Source: Blastomonas sp.
GTDB taxonomy: Bacteria > Pseudomonadota > Alphaproteobacteria > Sphingomonadales > Sphingomonadaceae
Assembly: GCF_030373265.1 (NCBI RefSeq)
Contig: NZ_JAUCZC010000030.1
Location: 1 to 40,775 of the forward strand
DNA length: 40,775 bases
Direction of reading: 5' to 3'
Under the pieces are notes generated by a model, which was not told the DNA's origin, did not search any database, and worked only from the letters and a program-made list of their open reading frames with translations. How positions within the stretch are numbered: the stretch's first letter is position 1; every line of letters starts with the position of its first letter. The position numbers and the translations under genes were made by a program. Of this stretch, positions 15,467 to 27,719 are shown piece by piece.

Positions 15467-18400
15467 AGCCAACCCGTCTGCGGCCAAGAGCCGCTCCGCT
15501 GCGATCCGCGTGGTGTTCATCACGCTCGACAACCATCTGTCGGGTGCCGTCGATCGGGCCGAAGCGGTGCTGGTCAACGATCTTCCCGGCCTGTCGATCG
15601 GCTTCCACGCCGCTGCCGACTGGGACCGCGACCCCGGTGCGATCGATGCCGCGCGCGCCGATATCGCGCGCGCCGACATCGTCATCGCCACCATGCTGTT
15701 CCTCGAGGACCATGTGCGGGCCATCCTGCCCGCGCTCGAGGCCCGGCGCGAGCATTGCGACGCGATGCTGGGGCTGATGTCGGCAGGCGATATCGTCAAG
15801 CTCACCCGCATGGGTGGCTATCGCATGGATGCGCCCGCACGCGGGCCGCTGGCGCTGCTCAAGAAGCTGCGTGGCTCTTCCAAGCCGGGCGCGAGCTCGG
15901 GCGCGGGGCAGATGAAGATGCTGCGCCGCCTGCCCAAGATCTTGAAGTTCATCCCCGGCACCGCGCAGGACGTGCGGCACTATTTCCTGACCCTGCAATA
16001 CTGGCTGGCCGGCAGCGACGACAATGTCGTCTCGATGATCCGCAGCCTGATCGACCGCTATGCCGCGGGCGACCGCGCCGCGCTCAAGGGCACCACGCCC
16101 GCGCAGGCACCGCGCGAATATCCCGAGCTTGGCCTGTATCACCCCGCCTTGCCGCAGCGCATGACCGAAGATGCAGCCGCGTTGCCGCGCGTCGCGCAGG
16201 CCACCGGAACGGTGGGCCTGGTGCTGTTGCGCTCGTATCTGCTGGGCAAGGACGCCGCGCATTATGACGGCGTGATCGCCGCGCTCGAAGCCCGCGGGCT
16301 CAATGTCGTCCCGGTGTTCGCCAGCGGGCTCGATGCGCGCCCGGCCATGGACCGCTTCCTGGTCCGCGACGGCCATCCGGTGGTCGATGCGGTGATCAAC
16401 CTCACCGGCTTCTCGCTGGTCGGTGGCCCGGCCTATAACGATGCTGCTGCGGCCGAAGAGGTGCTAGCGGGCATAGATCTGCCGTATATCGCCGCGCATC
16501 CGATCGAGTTCCAGACTCTCGAGCAATGGGGCAGCCGCCACCAGGGCCTGCTACCGCTCGAAGCGACGATGATGGTGGCGATTCCCGAGCTTGACGGCGC
16601 GATCATGCCGCATGTCTTCGGTGGCCGTTCCGATGGCGCCGGCGTGCCGTGCGAAGGCTGCGAACGCCATTGCCTGTTCACCGCGCCCGATGCGATGCGC
16701 GCGATGCAGAGCTGCCCCGAGCGCGCCGAGATGCTCGCCGCCAAGGTCGAGCGCATGGTCACGCTGCGCCGGTCCGAGCGCGCCAAGCGCAAGCTCGCGA
16801 TCATCCTGTTCAACTTCCCGCCCAATGCCGGCGCCACCGGCAGCGCGGCGCATCTTGCGGTGTTCGAATCGCTCCACGCCACGCTCCACCGGCTGGCGGC
16901 GGAAGGTTATGACTGCTCACCGCCCGCCACCGTCGATGGGCTGCGCGATGCGATCCTCAAGGGCAATTCGGAGCGCTTCGGTTCGGACGCCAATGTCGCG
17001 GTGCGGATCTCGACCGACGACCATGTCACCAACGAGCCGCACCTGCGCGCGATCGAAAAGCAATGGGGCCCCGCGCCCGGCAAGCTGAACAGCGATGGCT
17101 GGTCGATCCATGTGCTCGGCAAGCAGTTCGGCAATGTGTTCGTCGGCGTCCAGCCCAGCTTCGGCTATGAGGGCGATCCGATGCGGCTGCTGTTCGATGG
17201 CGATTTCGCCCCGACGCACGCCTTCGCCGCCTTCTATCGCTGGATCCGGGAAGACTTCCGCGCCGATGCCATGCTGCACTTTGGCACCCACGGCGCGCTC
17301 GAGTTCATGCCGGGCAAGCAGGCCGGGCTTTCGGGCGATTGCTGGCCCGACCGGCTGCTGGGCACCGTCCCCAATTTCTATCTCTATGCGGCCAACAACC
17401 CGTCCGAAGGCATCATCGCCAAGCGCCGCTCGGGTGCGACCCTGGTGTCGTATCTCACCCCGCCGCTCGCCGAAGCAGGCCTGTACAAGGGCTTTGCCGA
17501 TCTGAAAGCCCTGGTGGAACGCTGGCGTTCGCTGGCCGGCGAAGGCGTCGAACGCGCCGCGCTCGAGATCATGATCCACGATGCCGCAATCGCGCTCGAT
17601 ATCGACGGTTCGGATATCGCCGCGCTCGCGGGCAACCTGTACGAGCTCGAACGCGCGCTGATCCCGTTCGGCCTGCATGTGCTGGGCAGCCAGCTCGAAG
17701 GCGAAGAGCGCGAGGCGTTCCTGAACGCGCTGGCCGCCGCCGACAATGGCGCGACCCGCGCCGAACTCGAGGCGAAGCTTTCGGCCAATGACGAACTCGG
17801 CGCTTTGGTCCATGCGCTCGATGGCGGTTATGTCCGTCCGGCACCCGGCGGCGACATCCTGCACAACCCCGAAGTGCTGCCCACCGGCCGCAACACCCAT
17901 GGCTTCGACCCCTTCCGCATCCCTAGCGCCTTTGCCTGCGCCACCGGCACCATTCAGGCCGAAGCTTTGCTGGCGCGGCATGTCGAGGCGGGCGACCCGC
18001 TGCCCGAAAGCATCGCGATGGTGCTGTGGGGCACCGACAATCTGAAGAGCGAGGGCACGCAGGTTGCCCAGGTGCTGTGCCTGATGGGCGCGCGCCCGCG
18101 CTTCGACACCTATGGCCGCCTCGCCGGTGCCGAGCTGATCCCGCTCGCCGAACTCGGACGCCCGCGCATCGACGTGATCGCGACGCTGTCGGGTGTGTTC
18201 CGCGATCTGCTGCCGCTGCAGACCCGGATGATCGCCGAAGCCGCCTGGCTGGCATCGACCGCCGACGAGCCCGAAGAGCTGAACTTCGTGCGCAAGCACA
18301 CGCTGGCGCATGCCGGCCGCATCGGCTGCGATCTGGAGACCGCTTCCCTGCGCGTCTTCTCCAACGCCGAAGGCGCTTATGGCGCGCAGGTCAACATGAT

Positions 18401-19076
18401 GATCGACGGCGGCGCCTGGACCGATCCCGACGAACTCGCCGAAGCGTTCGAAACCCACAAGGGCTATGCCTATGGCCGCTCGGGCGCGCCGGTGAAGCAC
18501 CGCGAACTGCTCGAAAGCGCGCTTTCCTCGGTCGATTTCACCTATCAGAACCTCGACTCGGTCGAACTGGGCGTCACCGATATCGACCAGTATGTCGATG
18601 CTTTGGGCGGGGTCAGCCGCTCGGTCGCCCGCGCCCGCGGCGGCAAGGCCGCGCCGGTCTACATCGTCGATGCCACCGAAGGCGCCGCCAAGGTGCGCAC
18701 CTTGTCCGAACAGATCGACCGCGAGACCCGCACCCGCATGCTCAACCCCAAATGGTACGAAGGCATGCTCAAGCACGGCTTCGAGGGCGTCCGCCAGATC
18801 GAGGGCCATGTCACCACGACGATGGGCTGGTCGGCCACCACCGGCCAGGTCGCACCCTGGGTCTATCAGCAGATCAGCGAAACCTATGTGCTCGACGATG
18901 CGATGCGCGCGCGTCTTGCCAGCCTCAATCCCAAGGCCTCGGCCCGTGTTGCCGAACGCCTTCTGGAAGCATGCGACCGCCGGCTGTGGGAACCGGATGC
19001 CGCAACCCTGGCAGCGCTGCGCGCCGCCGCGGACGATATCGAAGACAGGCTCGAAGGCCTGATCGCAGCAGAATGA
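15456..19076 (+). CDS. bchH: magnesium chelatase subunit BchH
   Basis: BchH is the porphyrin-binding subunit of Mg-chelatase. With BchI and BchD (not in this window) it inserts Mg2+ into protoporphyrin IX, committing it to bacteriochlorophyll. The 1206-aa length is typical. Visible family motifs include the N-terminal [14 protein letters not shown] (about 19-32), [32 protein letters not shown] (about 396-407), [36 protein letters not shown] (about 609-628), and the cobaltochelatase/CobN-type C-terminal half. The ATG at 15456 overlaps the end of bchB by 11 bases; bchL follows after 15 bases. The assignment is firm. Confidence 0.97.
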   Translation: MPGRANPSAAKSRSAAIRVVFITLDNHLSGAVDRAEAVLVNDLPGLSIGFHAAADWDRDPGAIDAARADIARADIVIATMLFLEDHVRAILPALEARREHCDAMLGLMSAGDIVKLTRMGGYRMDAPARGPLALLKKLRGSSKPGASSGAGQMKMLRRLPKILKFIPGTAQDVRHYFLTLQYWLAGSDDNVVSMIRSLIDRYAAGDRAALKGTTPAQAPREYPELGLYHPALPQRMTEDAAALPRVAQATGTVGLVLLRSYLLGKDAAHYDGVIAALEARGLNVVPVFASGLDARPAMDRFLVRDGHPVVDAVINLTGFSLVGGPAYNDAAAAEEVLAGIDLPYIAAHPIEFQTLEQWGSRHQGLLPLEATMMVAIPELDGAIMPHVFGGRSDGAGVPCEGCERHCLFTAPDAMRAMQSCPERAEMLAAKVERMVTLRRSERAKRKLAIILFNFPPNAGATGSAAHLAVFESLHATLHRLAAEGYDCSPPATVDGLRDAILKGNSERFGSDANVAVRISTDDHVTNEPHLRAIEKQWGPAPGKLNSDGWSIHVLGKQFGNVFVGVQPSFGYEGDPMRLLFDGDFAPTHAFAAFYRWIREDFRADAMLHFGTHGALEFMPGKQAGLSGDCWPDRLLGTVPNFYLYAANNPSEGIIAKRRSGATLVSYLTPPLAEAGLYKGFADLKALVERWRSLAGEGVERAALEIMIHDAAIALDIDGSDIAALAGNLYELERALIPFGLHVLGSQLEGEEREAFLNALAAADNGATRAELEAKLSANDELGALVHALDGGYVRPAPGGDILHNPEVLPTGRNTHGFDPFRIPSAFACATGTIQAEALLARHVEAGDPLPESIAMVLWGTDNLKSEGTQVAQVLCLMGARPRFDTYGRLAGAELIPLAELGRPRIDVIATLSGVFRDLLPLQTRMIAEAAWLASTADEPEELNFVRKHTLAHAGRIGCDLETASLRVFSNAEGAYGAQVNMMIDGGAWTDPDELAEAFETHKGYAYGRSGAPVKHRELLESALSSVDFTYQNLDSVELGVTDIDQYVDALGGVSRSVARARGGKAAPVYIVDATEGAAKVRTLSEQIDRETRTRMLNPKWYEGMLKHGFEGVRQIEGHVTTTMGWSATTGQVAPWVYQQISETYVLDDAMRARLASLNPKASARVAERLLEACDRRLWEPDAATLAALRAAADDIEDRLEGLIAAE

Positions 19077-20676
<1,600 letters not shown>

Positions 20677-20680
<4 letters not shown>

Positions 20681-22110
20681 ACCTTGCCGGCGTCTCGACC
20701 CGGTTCTTCGCCGGCCTGGGAAGCAGTTTCCTGCCGTTCGCCGATGCGGCGAGCGCAGAGCTGCCGATCGGCCGTCTGCTGCGGCTGTCGCTGTTCCAGG
20801 TGACCGTCGGCGTGGCGACCGTGCTGCTCAACGGCACGCTCAACCGGGTGATGATCGTCGAGCTGGGCACGCCGGCCTGGCTGGTCGGGCTGATGATCGC
20901 GATTCCTTTGCTGGTCGCGCCTTTCCGCGCGCTGATCGGCCACAAGTCGGACAACCACAAGTCGATGCTCGGCTGGCGCCGGGTGCCGTATATCTGGTTC
21001 GGGTCGCTGCTGCAGTTCGGCGGGCTCGCGATCATGCCGTTCGCATTGCTGCTGCTGTCGCGCCCCGAAACCTTCACCGTCGGGTTGATCGCAGGCGCGC
21101 TCGCCTTCCTGCTGACCGGGCTCGGCATGCACACCACCCAGACCGCAGGGCTGGCGCTCGCGACGGATCTCGCGCCCGAAGACACCCGCCCGCGCGTCGT
21201 CGCTTTGATGTTCGTGATGCTGCTGGTCGGCATGATGATGGCGGCGTTCGTGATGGGATCGCTGCTCGCCGACTTCTCGGCGACCCGGCTGGTCGCGATC
21301 GTTCAGGGCGCAGCGATGTTCACGATGGCGCTCAACATCATCGCTTTGTGGAAGCAGGAGGCACGCCGTCCCTCGACCACGCGGCCCGAGCGTCCGACCC
21401 CCAAATTCTCGGTCGTGTGGCGCGAATTCACCGCTGAAGCGCGCAACGCACGGCTGCTCGCAGCGATCGGCTGCGGCACCGCGGCGTTCAGCATGCAGGA
21501 CGTGCTGCTTGAACCGTTCGGCGGCGAGATCCTGGGGATGTCGGTCGGAGCGACCACGATGCTGACCGGGCTGTGGGCGTTCGGCATGCTGCTGAGCTTT
21601 GCCTATGCCGCGCGCCGCCTGGGCGCGGGTGCCGATCCGTTGCGGCTGGCAGGCTTTGGCGCGGTTGTCGGCATGCTGGCGTTTGCGATGCTGCTGTTTG
21701 CGGTTCCGCTCGATGCCAGTTTTATGGTCTTCGCCGGAGCGCTGTTGATCGGTATCGGCTCGGGCCTGTTCTCGGTCGGCACGCTGAGCGCGATCATGGC
21801 GATCGCCGGCAGCGGCCAGCACAAGGGTTCGGGCCTGGCATTGGGCGCCTGGGGCGCGGTGCAGGCCAGCTGCGCAGGTCTTGCGATCCTGGCGGGCGGG
21901 CTGATCCGCGATGGGGTGTCGGCGCTCGCGCTGGCGGACCAGATCGGTCACACCCTGGCCTATCGCGCCACCGGCTATGGCACCGTCTACCTGATCGAGA
22001 TCGTTTTGCTGCTTGTCACCATGATCGTGCTTGGCCCGCTTGTCGGGGGCCAAAGCGCCGATACCGCGGTGCCGAACTCGCGGTTCGGGCTGACCGAGTT
22101 TCCGACATGA
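20677..22110 (+). CDS. lhaA: light-harvesting 1 assembly protein LhaA (PucC family MFS)
   Basis: LhaA helps assemble the LH1 antenna around the reaction centre, perhaps by handing bacteriochlorophyll to the polypeptides. The 477-aa protein has about 12 membrane helices and the family marks LPIGRLLRLSLFQVTVGVA, LLNGTLNRVMIVELGTPAWL, and the loop IGHKSDNHKSMLGWRRVPYI (about residues 86-105). The position between bchM and puhA is the standard one for lhaA and separates it from the paralogue bch2 in this window. It starts at ATG 20677 overlapping the bchM stop; puhA follows after 27 bases. Confidence 0.95.
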
Positions 22111-22137
22111 AGGTTTTGAAGAAGAGAGGTAATCGCC

Positions 22138-22911
22138 ATGTTTAACGGCAATATCGTGGGCAATATTGATGTTGCATCGATCGCTTTCTGGGCTTTCGTG
22201 CTCTTTTTCATCGGTCTGATCTATTATCTCAGGCGCGAGGACCGGCGAGAGGGTTTTCCGCTTGAGGACGAGCTGACCGGACGTTCGCTGAACATGGGCG
22301 GCCCGCTGCTGCATGCCAGCCCCAAGTCGTTCAAGCTGCCCTTCGGCCGCGGCACGGTCACCACGCCGACGATCGGCAAGGAGCCGTTCAACATCGCCGC
22401 GCGCAAGGCAGGTCCGGGCGCTGGCGATCCCTATATCCCCACCGGCAACCCGCTGACCGACTGCATCGGCCCGTCGGCTTATGCCCAGCGCAGCCCGCTG
22501 CCCGACATCGACGCCTTCGGCCGCAACCGCATCGTTCCGATGACGCTTGAGCCCAGTTTTTCGATCGCACGCGGCGATCCCGATCCGCGCGGCATGACCG
22601 TGATTGGCGCCGATGGCGCGGTCGCAGGCACCGTATCGGAAATCTGGGTCGATCGTGCCGAGCATCAGGTGCGATACCTCGAGGTTGTCACTGCCGAAGG
22701 CGTGCATGCGCTCGCCCCGATGGCGATGGCGAAGGTCCGCAAGACCGCCCGGCAGATCGTCGTCGACGCGATCAACGCTGCGGACTTCTCCGGCTGCCCG
22801 CAGGTTGAAACCGCAGGCCAGATCAGCCGCTTCGAGGAGGACAAGATCTCCGGCTACTTCGGCGGCGGCTATCTCTATGCCAACCGTGCCCGTCAGGAGC
22901 CGCTGATATGA
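22138..22911 (+). CDS. puhA: photosynthetic reaction centre H subunit PuhA
   Basis: PuhA is the H subunit of the type II reaction centre. It caps the cytoplasmic face of the L/M core and helps proton delivery to QB. The 257-aa protein has a single N-terminal membrane helix (IAFWAFVLFFIGLIYYLRRED, about 15-35, shown in part: FWAFVLFFIGLIYYLRRED). A cytoplasmic PRC-barrel domain follows, with LKVRK-type and DFSGCPQV segments. AAGAGAGG precedes the ATG. Its L and M partners (pufLM) must lie outside the window. The puhB ATG overlaps its stop by 4 bases. Confidence 0.97.
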   Translation: MFNGNIVGNIDVASIAFWAFVLFFIGLIYYLRREDRREGFPLEDELTGRSLNMGGPLLHASPKSFKLPFGRGTVTTPTIGKEPFNIAARKAGPGAGDPYIPTGNPLTDCIGPSAYAQRSPLPDIDAFGRNRIVPMTLEPSFSIARGDPDPRGMTVIGADGAVAGTVSEIWVDRAEHQVRYLEVVTAEGVHALAPMAMAKVRKTARQIVVDAINAADFSGCPQVETAGQISRFEEDKISGYFGGGYLYANRARQEPLI

Positions 22912-23540
22912 TCCTCACAGAATATGATGACGAGCCCATCCGGGGCTTGCCGGGAGACCTGCCACAAGGCGAAACGCTGCTCTGGCAGGGATCGCCCGAG
23001 TGGCGCTTGCTGGCCCGCAGCGCGTTCTTTACCCGCTTCGTGGGGCTGTACTTCGCGGTGCTGGTCGCTTTGGCCGTTGCCAACGGCAGCACCAGCGGGG
23101 TGATCGCCACGATCATCGCAGGCGCAGTCGGCATCGGCCTGCTGATGCTCTATGCCTGGGCGGTCGCGCGCACCACGGTGTACACGCTGACCAGCCGCCG
23201 TGTCGTGCTGCGCATCGGCGTGGCGCTCAACATGTGCATCAACCTGCCTCTCGCCAAGATTGGCGGCGCCAATCTGCGTCCGCTCGGGCCGGTCGAGGGC
23301 GATCTGGCGCTGCAGCTCATCGGCCCGCATCGGCTGGGCTATCTGGTGCTGTGGCCGCACGCCCGTCCCTGGAAACTGGGCAACCCGCAGCCGATGCTGC
23401 GCGCGCTGCCCGACGCTGCCGTGGTCGGTGAGCGGCTGGCCCGCGCCGTTGCCGCGATCGCTCCGGTCGATCGCGCCCAGGAGCAGGTCGCACCGCAGAG
23501 CGAACCGATGCCCGCAGGCCTTCAGGGAGCCGTCGCATGA
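22908..23540 (+). CDS. puhB: photosynthetic complex assembly protein PuhB
   Basis: PuhB is a membrane protein with a PH-like domain needed for efficient reaction-centre assembly in Rhodobacter. The 210-aa protein has the N-terminal FxLPxGExLLWQGxP signature (GDLPQGETLLWQGSPEWRLL, about 15-34), two or three hydrophobic segments (about 46-85), and TTVYTLTSRRVVLRIG (about 89-104), typical of bacterial PH/DUF304-like folds. Position between puhA and puhC is canonical, with ATGA overlaps at both ends, so the three are translated together. Confidence 0.94.
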   Translation: MILTEYDDEPIRGLPGDLPQGETLLWQGSPEWRLLARSAFFTRFVGLYFAVLVALAVANGSTSGVIATIIAGAVGIGLLMLYAWAVARTTVYTLTSRRVVLRIGVALNMCINLPLAKIGGANLRPLGPVEGDLALQLIGPHRLGYLVLWPHARPWKLGNPQPMLRALPDAAVVGERLARAVAAIAPVDRAQEQVAPQSEPMPAGLQGAVA

Positions 23541-24043
23541 CCACCGCCCAGCCTATCAACAATCCCGGTCACAGCCATGGCGGCCATGGCCACAGCCATG
23601 AGAACACCGTGCCCAGAGGCGCGCTGGTGATGGCTTGCGGCGTGGTGCTGGTCACCCTGGCGCTGACCGGGGCGACCCAGATCGGATGGATCGCACCGTC
23701 GCCCTCGGCGAGCGATGTCCGCGCCTCGCAGGCGGCCAGCGCGATCGCCTCCAAGGTGCTGCGCTTTGCCGACGGCCCGGGTGGTACCGTGGTGGTCACC
23801 GATGCGACCAACAACGCCACCGTGCATGTCTATGGCGAGGAAGGCAGCGGCTTTATCCGCGGCGTCCTGCGCGGCATGGGACGCGACCGGCACAGGCGTT
23901 CGATCCCGATGGATGCGCCCTATGAGCTCAACCACTGGAGCGACGGATCGCTGTCGCTCACCGACACGGCAACCAACCGCATCGTCGAGTTGGGCGCCTT
24001 CGGGCACACCAATCGCGACACCTTCGCGGCTTTGCTCAAGTGA
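23537..24043 (+). CDS. puhC: photosynthetic complex assembly protein PuhC
   Basis: PuhC is a single-pass membrane protein involved in organising the reaction centre-LH1 complex. The 168-aa protein has a cytoplasmic N terminus that is unusually His/Gly-rich (GHSHGGHGHSHEN, residues 11-23). It continues with one membrane helix (about 29-48) and a periplasmic domain with LRFADGPGGTVVV, FIRGVLRGMGRDR and FGHTNRDTFAALL, which match the PuhC pattern. The start overlaps the puhB stop; orf97 follows after 13 bases. The histidine cluster might bind a metal, which is speculative. Confidence 0.92.
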   Translation: MTTAQPINNPGHSHGGHGHSHENTVPRGALVMACGVVLVTLALTGATQIGWIAPSPSASDVRASQAASAIASKVLRFADGPGGTVVVTDATNNATVHVYGEEGSGFIRGVLRGMGRDRHRRSIPMDAPYELNHWSDGSLSLTDTATNRIVELGAFGHTNRDTFAALLK

Positions 24044-24056
24044 AGGGCCTCAACTG

Positions 24057-24350
24057 ATGGGACTGCTCCGCGAGCCAGCCTTTGACACCCCCTGCCGGAT
24101 CGCAGTGGAGCAGAGCGAGGCGCATTTCCACGCGCATGTCGAGCTGGATGGCGATGTCGCGATCCAGCCGGGCGACAAGGTGCGGGTGCATGGCGCGCCA
24201 ATTATAGTTGGTTTTGGCGAGTCAATTTTGATCCAGCGCATGGCAACGGTGCAACCGGCGGGTCCATTGCTGCGCGCATGGACCAAGCTGACCGCGATGG
24301 GCGAGCTCAAGGAGCTCTACGAAGTGAGTTTCACCACCAGCCGGTGGTGA
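24057..24350 (+). CDS. small conserved photosynthesis-cluster protein, unknown function (97 aa)
   Basis: This 97-aa soluble-looking protein lies between puhC and acsF. I recall similar short ORFs in this slot in other alphaproteobacterial PGCs, but no established function. It begins [15 protein letters not shown], has [13 protein letters not shown] and PGDKVRVHG, and ends LKELYEVSF, suggesting a small beta-rich domain with a C-terminal helix. The ATG at 24057 follows the puhC stop by 13 bases. Codons around 24200-24235 are strikingly AT-rich (ATT ATA GTT GGT TTT, then TCA ATT TTG) compared with the rest of the operon. A role next to AcsF or RC assembly is inference. Confidence 0.8.
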   Translation: MGLLREPAFDTPCRIAVEQSEAHFHAHVELDGDVAIQPGDKVRVHGAPIIVGFGESILIQRMATVQPAGPLLRAWTKLTAMGELKELYEVSFTTSRW

Positions 24351-24381
24351 GCGCTGTTCAGAAGATAACGGGAGTGGTGTG

Positions 24382-25476
24382 ATGAACATGCAGGCGAAGA
24401 TCAAACCGGCACCGGCCAACGCCGCAGCGCTGGCAGATGTCCCTGATACCATGGAGCTGGCGACGCAGGAGACCGTGCTGTCCCCGCGTTTCTACACCAC
24501 CGATTTCGATGCGCTCGACGCCATCGATGTCAGCCTGGTGCGCGCCGAGTGGGACCAGCTGATGGCCGATATGGAGGGCGACCCCAACAAGGCGCATTTC
24601 CGCCGCAGCGAATCGTTCGATGGTGTCATCGAATCGCTCGAGCCTGCGCTGCGCCGCGAATTCATCGATTTCCTGGTCAGCTCGCTGACCTCCGAATTCT
24701 CGGGCTGCATCCTCTATGCCGAGATCGCCCGCCGCACCAAGAACCCTGATGTCAAGAAGCTGTTCAAGCTGCTGGCGCGCGATGAAAGCCGCCATGCCGG
24801 TTTCATCAACGAGGTGCTCAAGGATGCCGGGATCGGCATCGACCTGAGCTTCCTCACCAAGACCAAGAAATACACCTTCTTCAAGCCCAAGTTCATTTTC
24901 TACGCGGTCTATCTGTCGGAGAAGATCGGCTATGCGCGCTATATTGCGATCTTCCGGCATCTGGCGAAGCACCCGGAATACCGCTTCCACCCGATCTTCA
25001 ACTGGTTCGAGCAATGGTGCAACGACGAGTTCCGCCATGGCGAGGCGTTCGCGATGCTGCTCCACGCCGATCCCAAATTGCTCAAGGGCATGAACCGCTA
25101 CTGGATCAAGTTCTTCATCCTGTCGGTCTATGCCACGATGTACGTGCGCGATCACACCCGTCCGGTGTTCCACGCCGCCTTGGGCATGGACCCGACCGAT
25201 TATGATTACGAAGTGTTCCGCATCTGCACCGCGATCAGCCGCCAGGTGTTCCCGGTGGAGATCGACACCGACAGCCCGGCGCTGCGCGCGCAGATGGAAA
25301 AGCTGCGCCTCGCCTCGGATCGCATTGCTGCGGGCAAGGCCAAAGGCGGCCTTGGCGGTCTGGTCCAGCGTGCAGGCGGCATGATCGGTGCCGGCACGGC
25401 ATTCGCGCGGATGTATTTCCTGCCCGGCAAGCCCAACCGCCTGCCGGCCACCATCCGCCTGCAGCCGGCCTGGTAA
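24382..25476 (+). CDS. acsF: aerobic Mg-protoporphyrin IX monomethyl ester cyclase AcsF
   Basis: AcsF is the diiron, O2-dependent oxidative cyclase that forms the isocyclic ring E, converting Mg-protoporphyrin monomethyl ester to protochlorophyllide. The 364-aa protein has the two-histidine/carboxylate motifs [15 protein letters not shown] (about 109-123), [13 protein letters not shown] (about 133-145) and [11 protein letters not shown] (about 213-223). It also has [20 protein letters not shown], distinctive for this enzyme. The ATG at 24382 is preferred over the GTG three bases earlier because GGGAG lies 7 bases before it. The presence of acsF, with no bchE in this window, fits an obligately aerobic lifestyle. 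The puhE start follows the stop by 4 bases. Confidence 0.97.
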   Translation: MNMQAKIKPAPANAAALADVPDTMELATQETVLSPRFYTTDFDALDAIDVSLVRAEWDQLMADMEGDPNKAHFRRSESFDGVIESLEPALRREFIDFLVSSLTSEFSGCILYAEIARRTKNPDVKKLFKLLARDESRHAGFINEVLKDAGIGIDLSFLTKTKKYTFFKPKFIFYAVYLSEKIGYARYIAIFRHLAKHPEYRFHPIFNWFEQWCNDEFRHGEAFAMLLHADPKLLKGMNRYWIKFFILSVYATMYVRDHTRPVFHAALGMDPTDYDYEVFRICTAISRQVFPVEIDTDSPALRAQMEKLRLASDRIAAGKAKGGLGGLVQRAGGMIGAGTAFARMYFLPGKPNRLPATIRLQPAW

Positions 25477-25480
25477 GCGC

Positions 25481-26296
25481 ATGAGCCTGTACGGCCATAT
25501 CCTGCCCGCTGTGGTGGTCCTGCTTGCCTGGTTCGGCAGCACCGGCGTTGTCGCCTGGCTGGCCAATCGCGGCAAGGACACCTTTGCGCGCAGCATCTCC
25601 TGGGCGGGCTTTGCCGCCGGGATATGCCTGTGCGTGATCGTCTATGCCGGCCACGGCCATGGCGCTGCAGGTCCCGAACGGACCGATGCCTATATCAGCT
25701 TCGCGGCGGCGCTGGTGATCTGGGGCTGGCTGGAGCTGACGTTCCTGACCGGGATCGTCGCAGGACCCCGCCGCATCGTCAGCGATCCGCTGGCGCGCGG
25801 CTGGCGGCGGTTCTCCGAGGCCGCGGCCACGCTGATCTATCACGAGCTGGCGATCGCCGCGGTGATGATCATCCTGGTGTCGCTGACCTGGGACAGCGCC
25901 AACCCGACCGGGACGGTGATCTTCACCCTGTTGTTCGCGCTGCGGCTGTCTGCCAAGCTCAACCTGTTCGTCGGTGTGCCCAACATGAGCGACGAGATCA
26001 TGCCGGGGCATCTGGAGTATCTGAAGACCTATTTCGGCCCGCGCCGCCTGCATGGCGCGCTGGCTTTCAGTCTGGTGGCGTTGCTGGCGCTGTCTGTGTA
26101 TCTGGGGATGCGCGCGCTCGCCGCCCCGGCGGACAGCTTTGCGGCGGTCAGTGCCACCTTGGTGTTCACGCTCGCGGCGCTGGGTTCGCTCGAGCATCTG
26201 TTTCTCGCGTTGCCGTTCAGGGACGGCGCGTTGTGGCGCTGGGCAATTCCAGCTACCGACAAGGATAAGAAGAAGGAGAGTGGTTATGGATTATGA
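25481..26296 (+). CDS. puhE: photosynthetic complex assembly protein PuhE (DUF3623)
   Basis: PuhE is a membrane protein that negatively modulates bacteriochlorophyll levels and supports RC assembly in Rhodobacter. The 271-aa protein has about seven hydrophobic segments, a [18 protein letters not shown] loop (about 57-74), [27 protein letters not shown] and [20 protein letters not shown] (about 158-177), the DUF3623 signature. ATG 25481 is 4 bases after acsF; the end overlaps hemA by 11 bases, so hemA is translated from within it. Confidence 0.94.
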   Translation: MSLYGHILPAVVVLLAWFGSTGVVAWLANRGKDTFARSISWAGFAAGICLCVIVYAGHGHGAAGPERTDAYISFAAALVIWGWLELTFLTGIVAGPRRIVSDPLARGWRRFSEAAATLIYHELAIAAVMIILVSLTWDSANPTGTVIFTLLFALRLSAKLNLFVGVPNMSDEIMPGHLEYLKTYFGPRRLHGALAFSLVALLALSVYLGMRALAAPADSFAAVSATLVFTLAALGSLEHLFLALPFRDGALWRWAIPATDKDKKKESGYGL

Positions 26297-27506
26297 GGGC
26301 TTTTTCCAGAGCGAGATCGATACGATCCGCGACGAGGGGCGCTATCGCATATTCGCCGAACTGGAACGCCATCGTGGCCGCTTTCCGCATGCCACGCGCT
26401 ATACCGAAGAAGGCACCGACGAGGTCACCGTATGGTGCTCGAACGACTATCTGGGAATGGGCCAGCACCCCAATGTGCTCAAAGCCATGCACGACACGCT
26501 CGACCAGTGCGGCGCGGGCGCCGGCGGCACCCGCAACATTTCGGGCACCAACCACCACCATGTCGTGCTGGAGGCCGAGCTTGCCGATCTGCACGGCAAG
26601 GAAGCCGCCCTGCTGTTCACCTCGGGCTATGTCTCGAACTGGGCGGCGCTGGGCACGCTGGCGGCCAAGCTGCCCAACTGCGTCGTGCTTTCGGACGCGG
26701 GCAACCACGCCTCGATGATCGAGGGCATCCGTCACAGCCGCGCGGAGTGCTTGAAGTTCAAGCACAACGATCCTGAAGATCTCGACCGGCTACTCGCGGG
26801 CATCGCGCCGGGCCGTCCCAAATTGGTCGCGTTCGAAAGCGTCTATTCGATGGACGGCGACATCGCCCCGATCGCCGAGATCCTCGACGTCTGCGAAAAG
26901 CACGGCGCGATGAGCTATATCGACGAAGTCCACGCGGTCGGCCTGTATGGCCCGCGTGGCGGCGGCATCGCCGAGCGCGAAGGCCTGATGGACCGGATCA
27001 CCGTGATCGAGGGCACCCTGGGCAAGGCGATCGGCGTCATGGGCGGTTATATCGCGGCCTCCTCGGCGCTGTGCGATTTCGTCCGCAGCTTTGCCAGCGG
27101 CTTCATCTTCACCACCGCGCTGCCGCCCGCATTGGCTGCCGGCGCCACCGCCAGCCTCCGTCACCTGAAGAGCAGCCAGATGGAGCGCGCGCGCCATCAG
27201 GATCGCGTTGCCAAGGTTCGCAAGCGGCTTGACCTGATGGGCATCACCCATCTCGACAACCCCAGCCACATCATCCCGGTGATGGTCGGCGATCCGCACA
27301 AATGCAAAAGAATCAGCGACTGGCTGATGGACAATCACGGCATCTATGTGCAGCCGATCAACTATCCCACCGTGCCCAAGGACACCGAGCGGCTGCGCAT
27401 CACGCCTTCGCCGGTGCACAGCGATGGCGACATCGACAAGCTGATCCACGCGCTGAGCGACATCTGGTCGCAATGCGAGCTGGCACGCCGCGCGGTGGCC
27501 GCCTGA
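26286..27506 (+). CDS. hemA: 5-aminolevulinate synthase HemA
   Basis: HemA condenses glycine and succinyl-CoA to 5-aminolevulinate, the first tetrapyrrole precursor (Shemin pathway). The 406-aa protein is a PLP alpha-oxoamine synthase with [38 protein letters not shown] (part), [20 protein letters not shown] (about 217-236), and the PLP lysine Lys247 in [14 protein letters not shown]. The ATG at 26286 has a GGAGAG site before it. As the last gene of the superoperon, its copy links ALA supply to pigment synthesis; another hemA elsewhere in the genome is possible. A bidirectional terminator lies downstream (27653-27692). Confidence 0.97.
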   Translation: MDYEGFFQSEIDTIRDEGRYRIFAELERHRGRFPHATRYTEEGTDEVTVWCSNDYLGMGQHPNVLKAMHDTLDQCGAGAGGTRNISGTNHHHVVLEAELADLHGKEAALLFTSGYVSNWAALGTLAAKLPNCVVLSDAGNHASMIEGIRHSRAECLKFKHNDPEDLDRLLAGIAPGRPKLVAFESVYSMDGDIAPIAEILDVCEKHGAMSYIDEVHAVGLYGPRGGGIAEREGLMDRITVIEGTLGKAIGVMGGYIAASSALCDFVRSFASGFIFTTALPPALAAGATASLRHLKSSQMERARHQDRVAKVRKRLDLMGITHLDNPSHIIPVMVGDPHKCKRISDWLMDNHGIYVQPINYPTVPKDTERLRITPSPVHSDGDIDKLIHALSDIWSQCELARRAVAA

Positions 27507-27525
27507 TCCGTTCGTCCAGCCGTAT

Positions 27526-27606
27526 CGTCATTCCTGCGAAGGCGGGAATCCCGCTTCGGCGCCGACGCCGGCGCAGAGCGGGACCCCCGCCTTCGCGGGG
27601 GTGACG
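27526..27606. repeat. dispersed intergenic inverted repeat
   Basis: The ends CGTCATTCCTGCGAAGGCGG and (reverse complement) CGTCACCCCCGCGAAGGCGG are inverted copies flanking a GC-rich centre. This is the common alphaproteobacterial non-coding palindrome that often sits just after genes. Here it lies in the hemA 3' region. Confidence 0.8.
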
Positions 27607-27652
27607 AAAGATGGGGGCAATGCCCGATTTCGATTCGTCGGATCGTGCAGCC

Positions 27653-27692
27653 AAAGAAAAAGGCCGCCCCGTAAGGGACGGCCTTTTGTTTG
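27653..27692. terminator. bidirectional Rho-independent terminator between hemA and cytochrome c gene
   Basis: GGCCGCCCC (27662-27670) and GGGACGGCC (27675-27683) form a 9-bp stem with one mismatch and a short loop. An A-rich run (27653-27661) lies on one side and TTTTGTTTG on the other, so it can stop transcription from both the hemA superoperon and the convergent cytochrome c gene. Confidence 0.85.
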
Positions 27693-27719
27693 TCGGCAGA
27701 TGCCTGCGATCGCTGGCGA

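Noticed and set aside
16917-18809. Long minus-strand open frame opposite bchH
   Set aside because: Shadow of a certain gene; the protein has no family motif and no start signals.
24201-24235. Antisense promoter (perfect TATAAT on the minus strand inside orf97)
   Set aside because: The only TTGACT upstream is 13 bases away, too close for a sigma70 promoter; kept only as part of the AT-rich patch observation.
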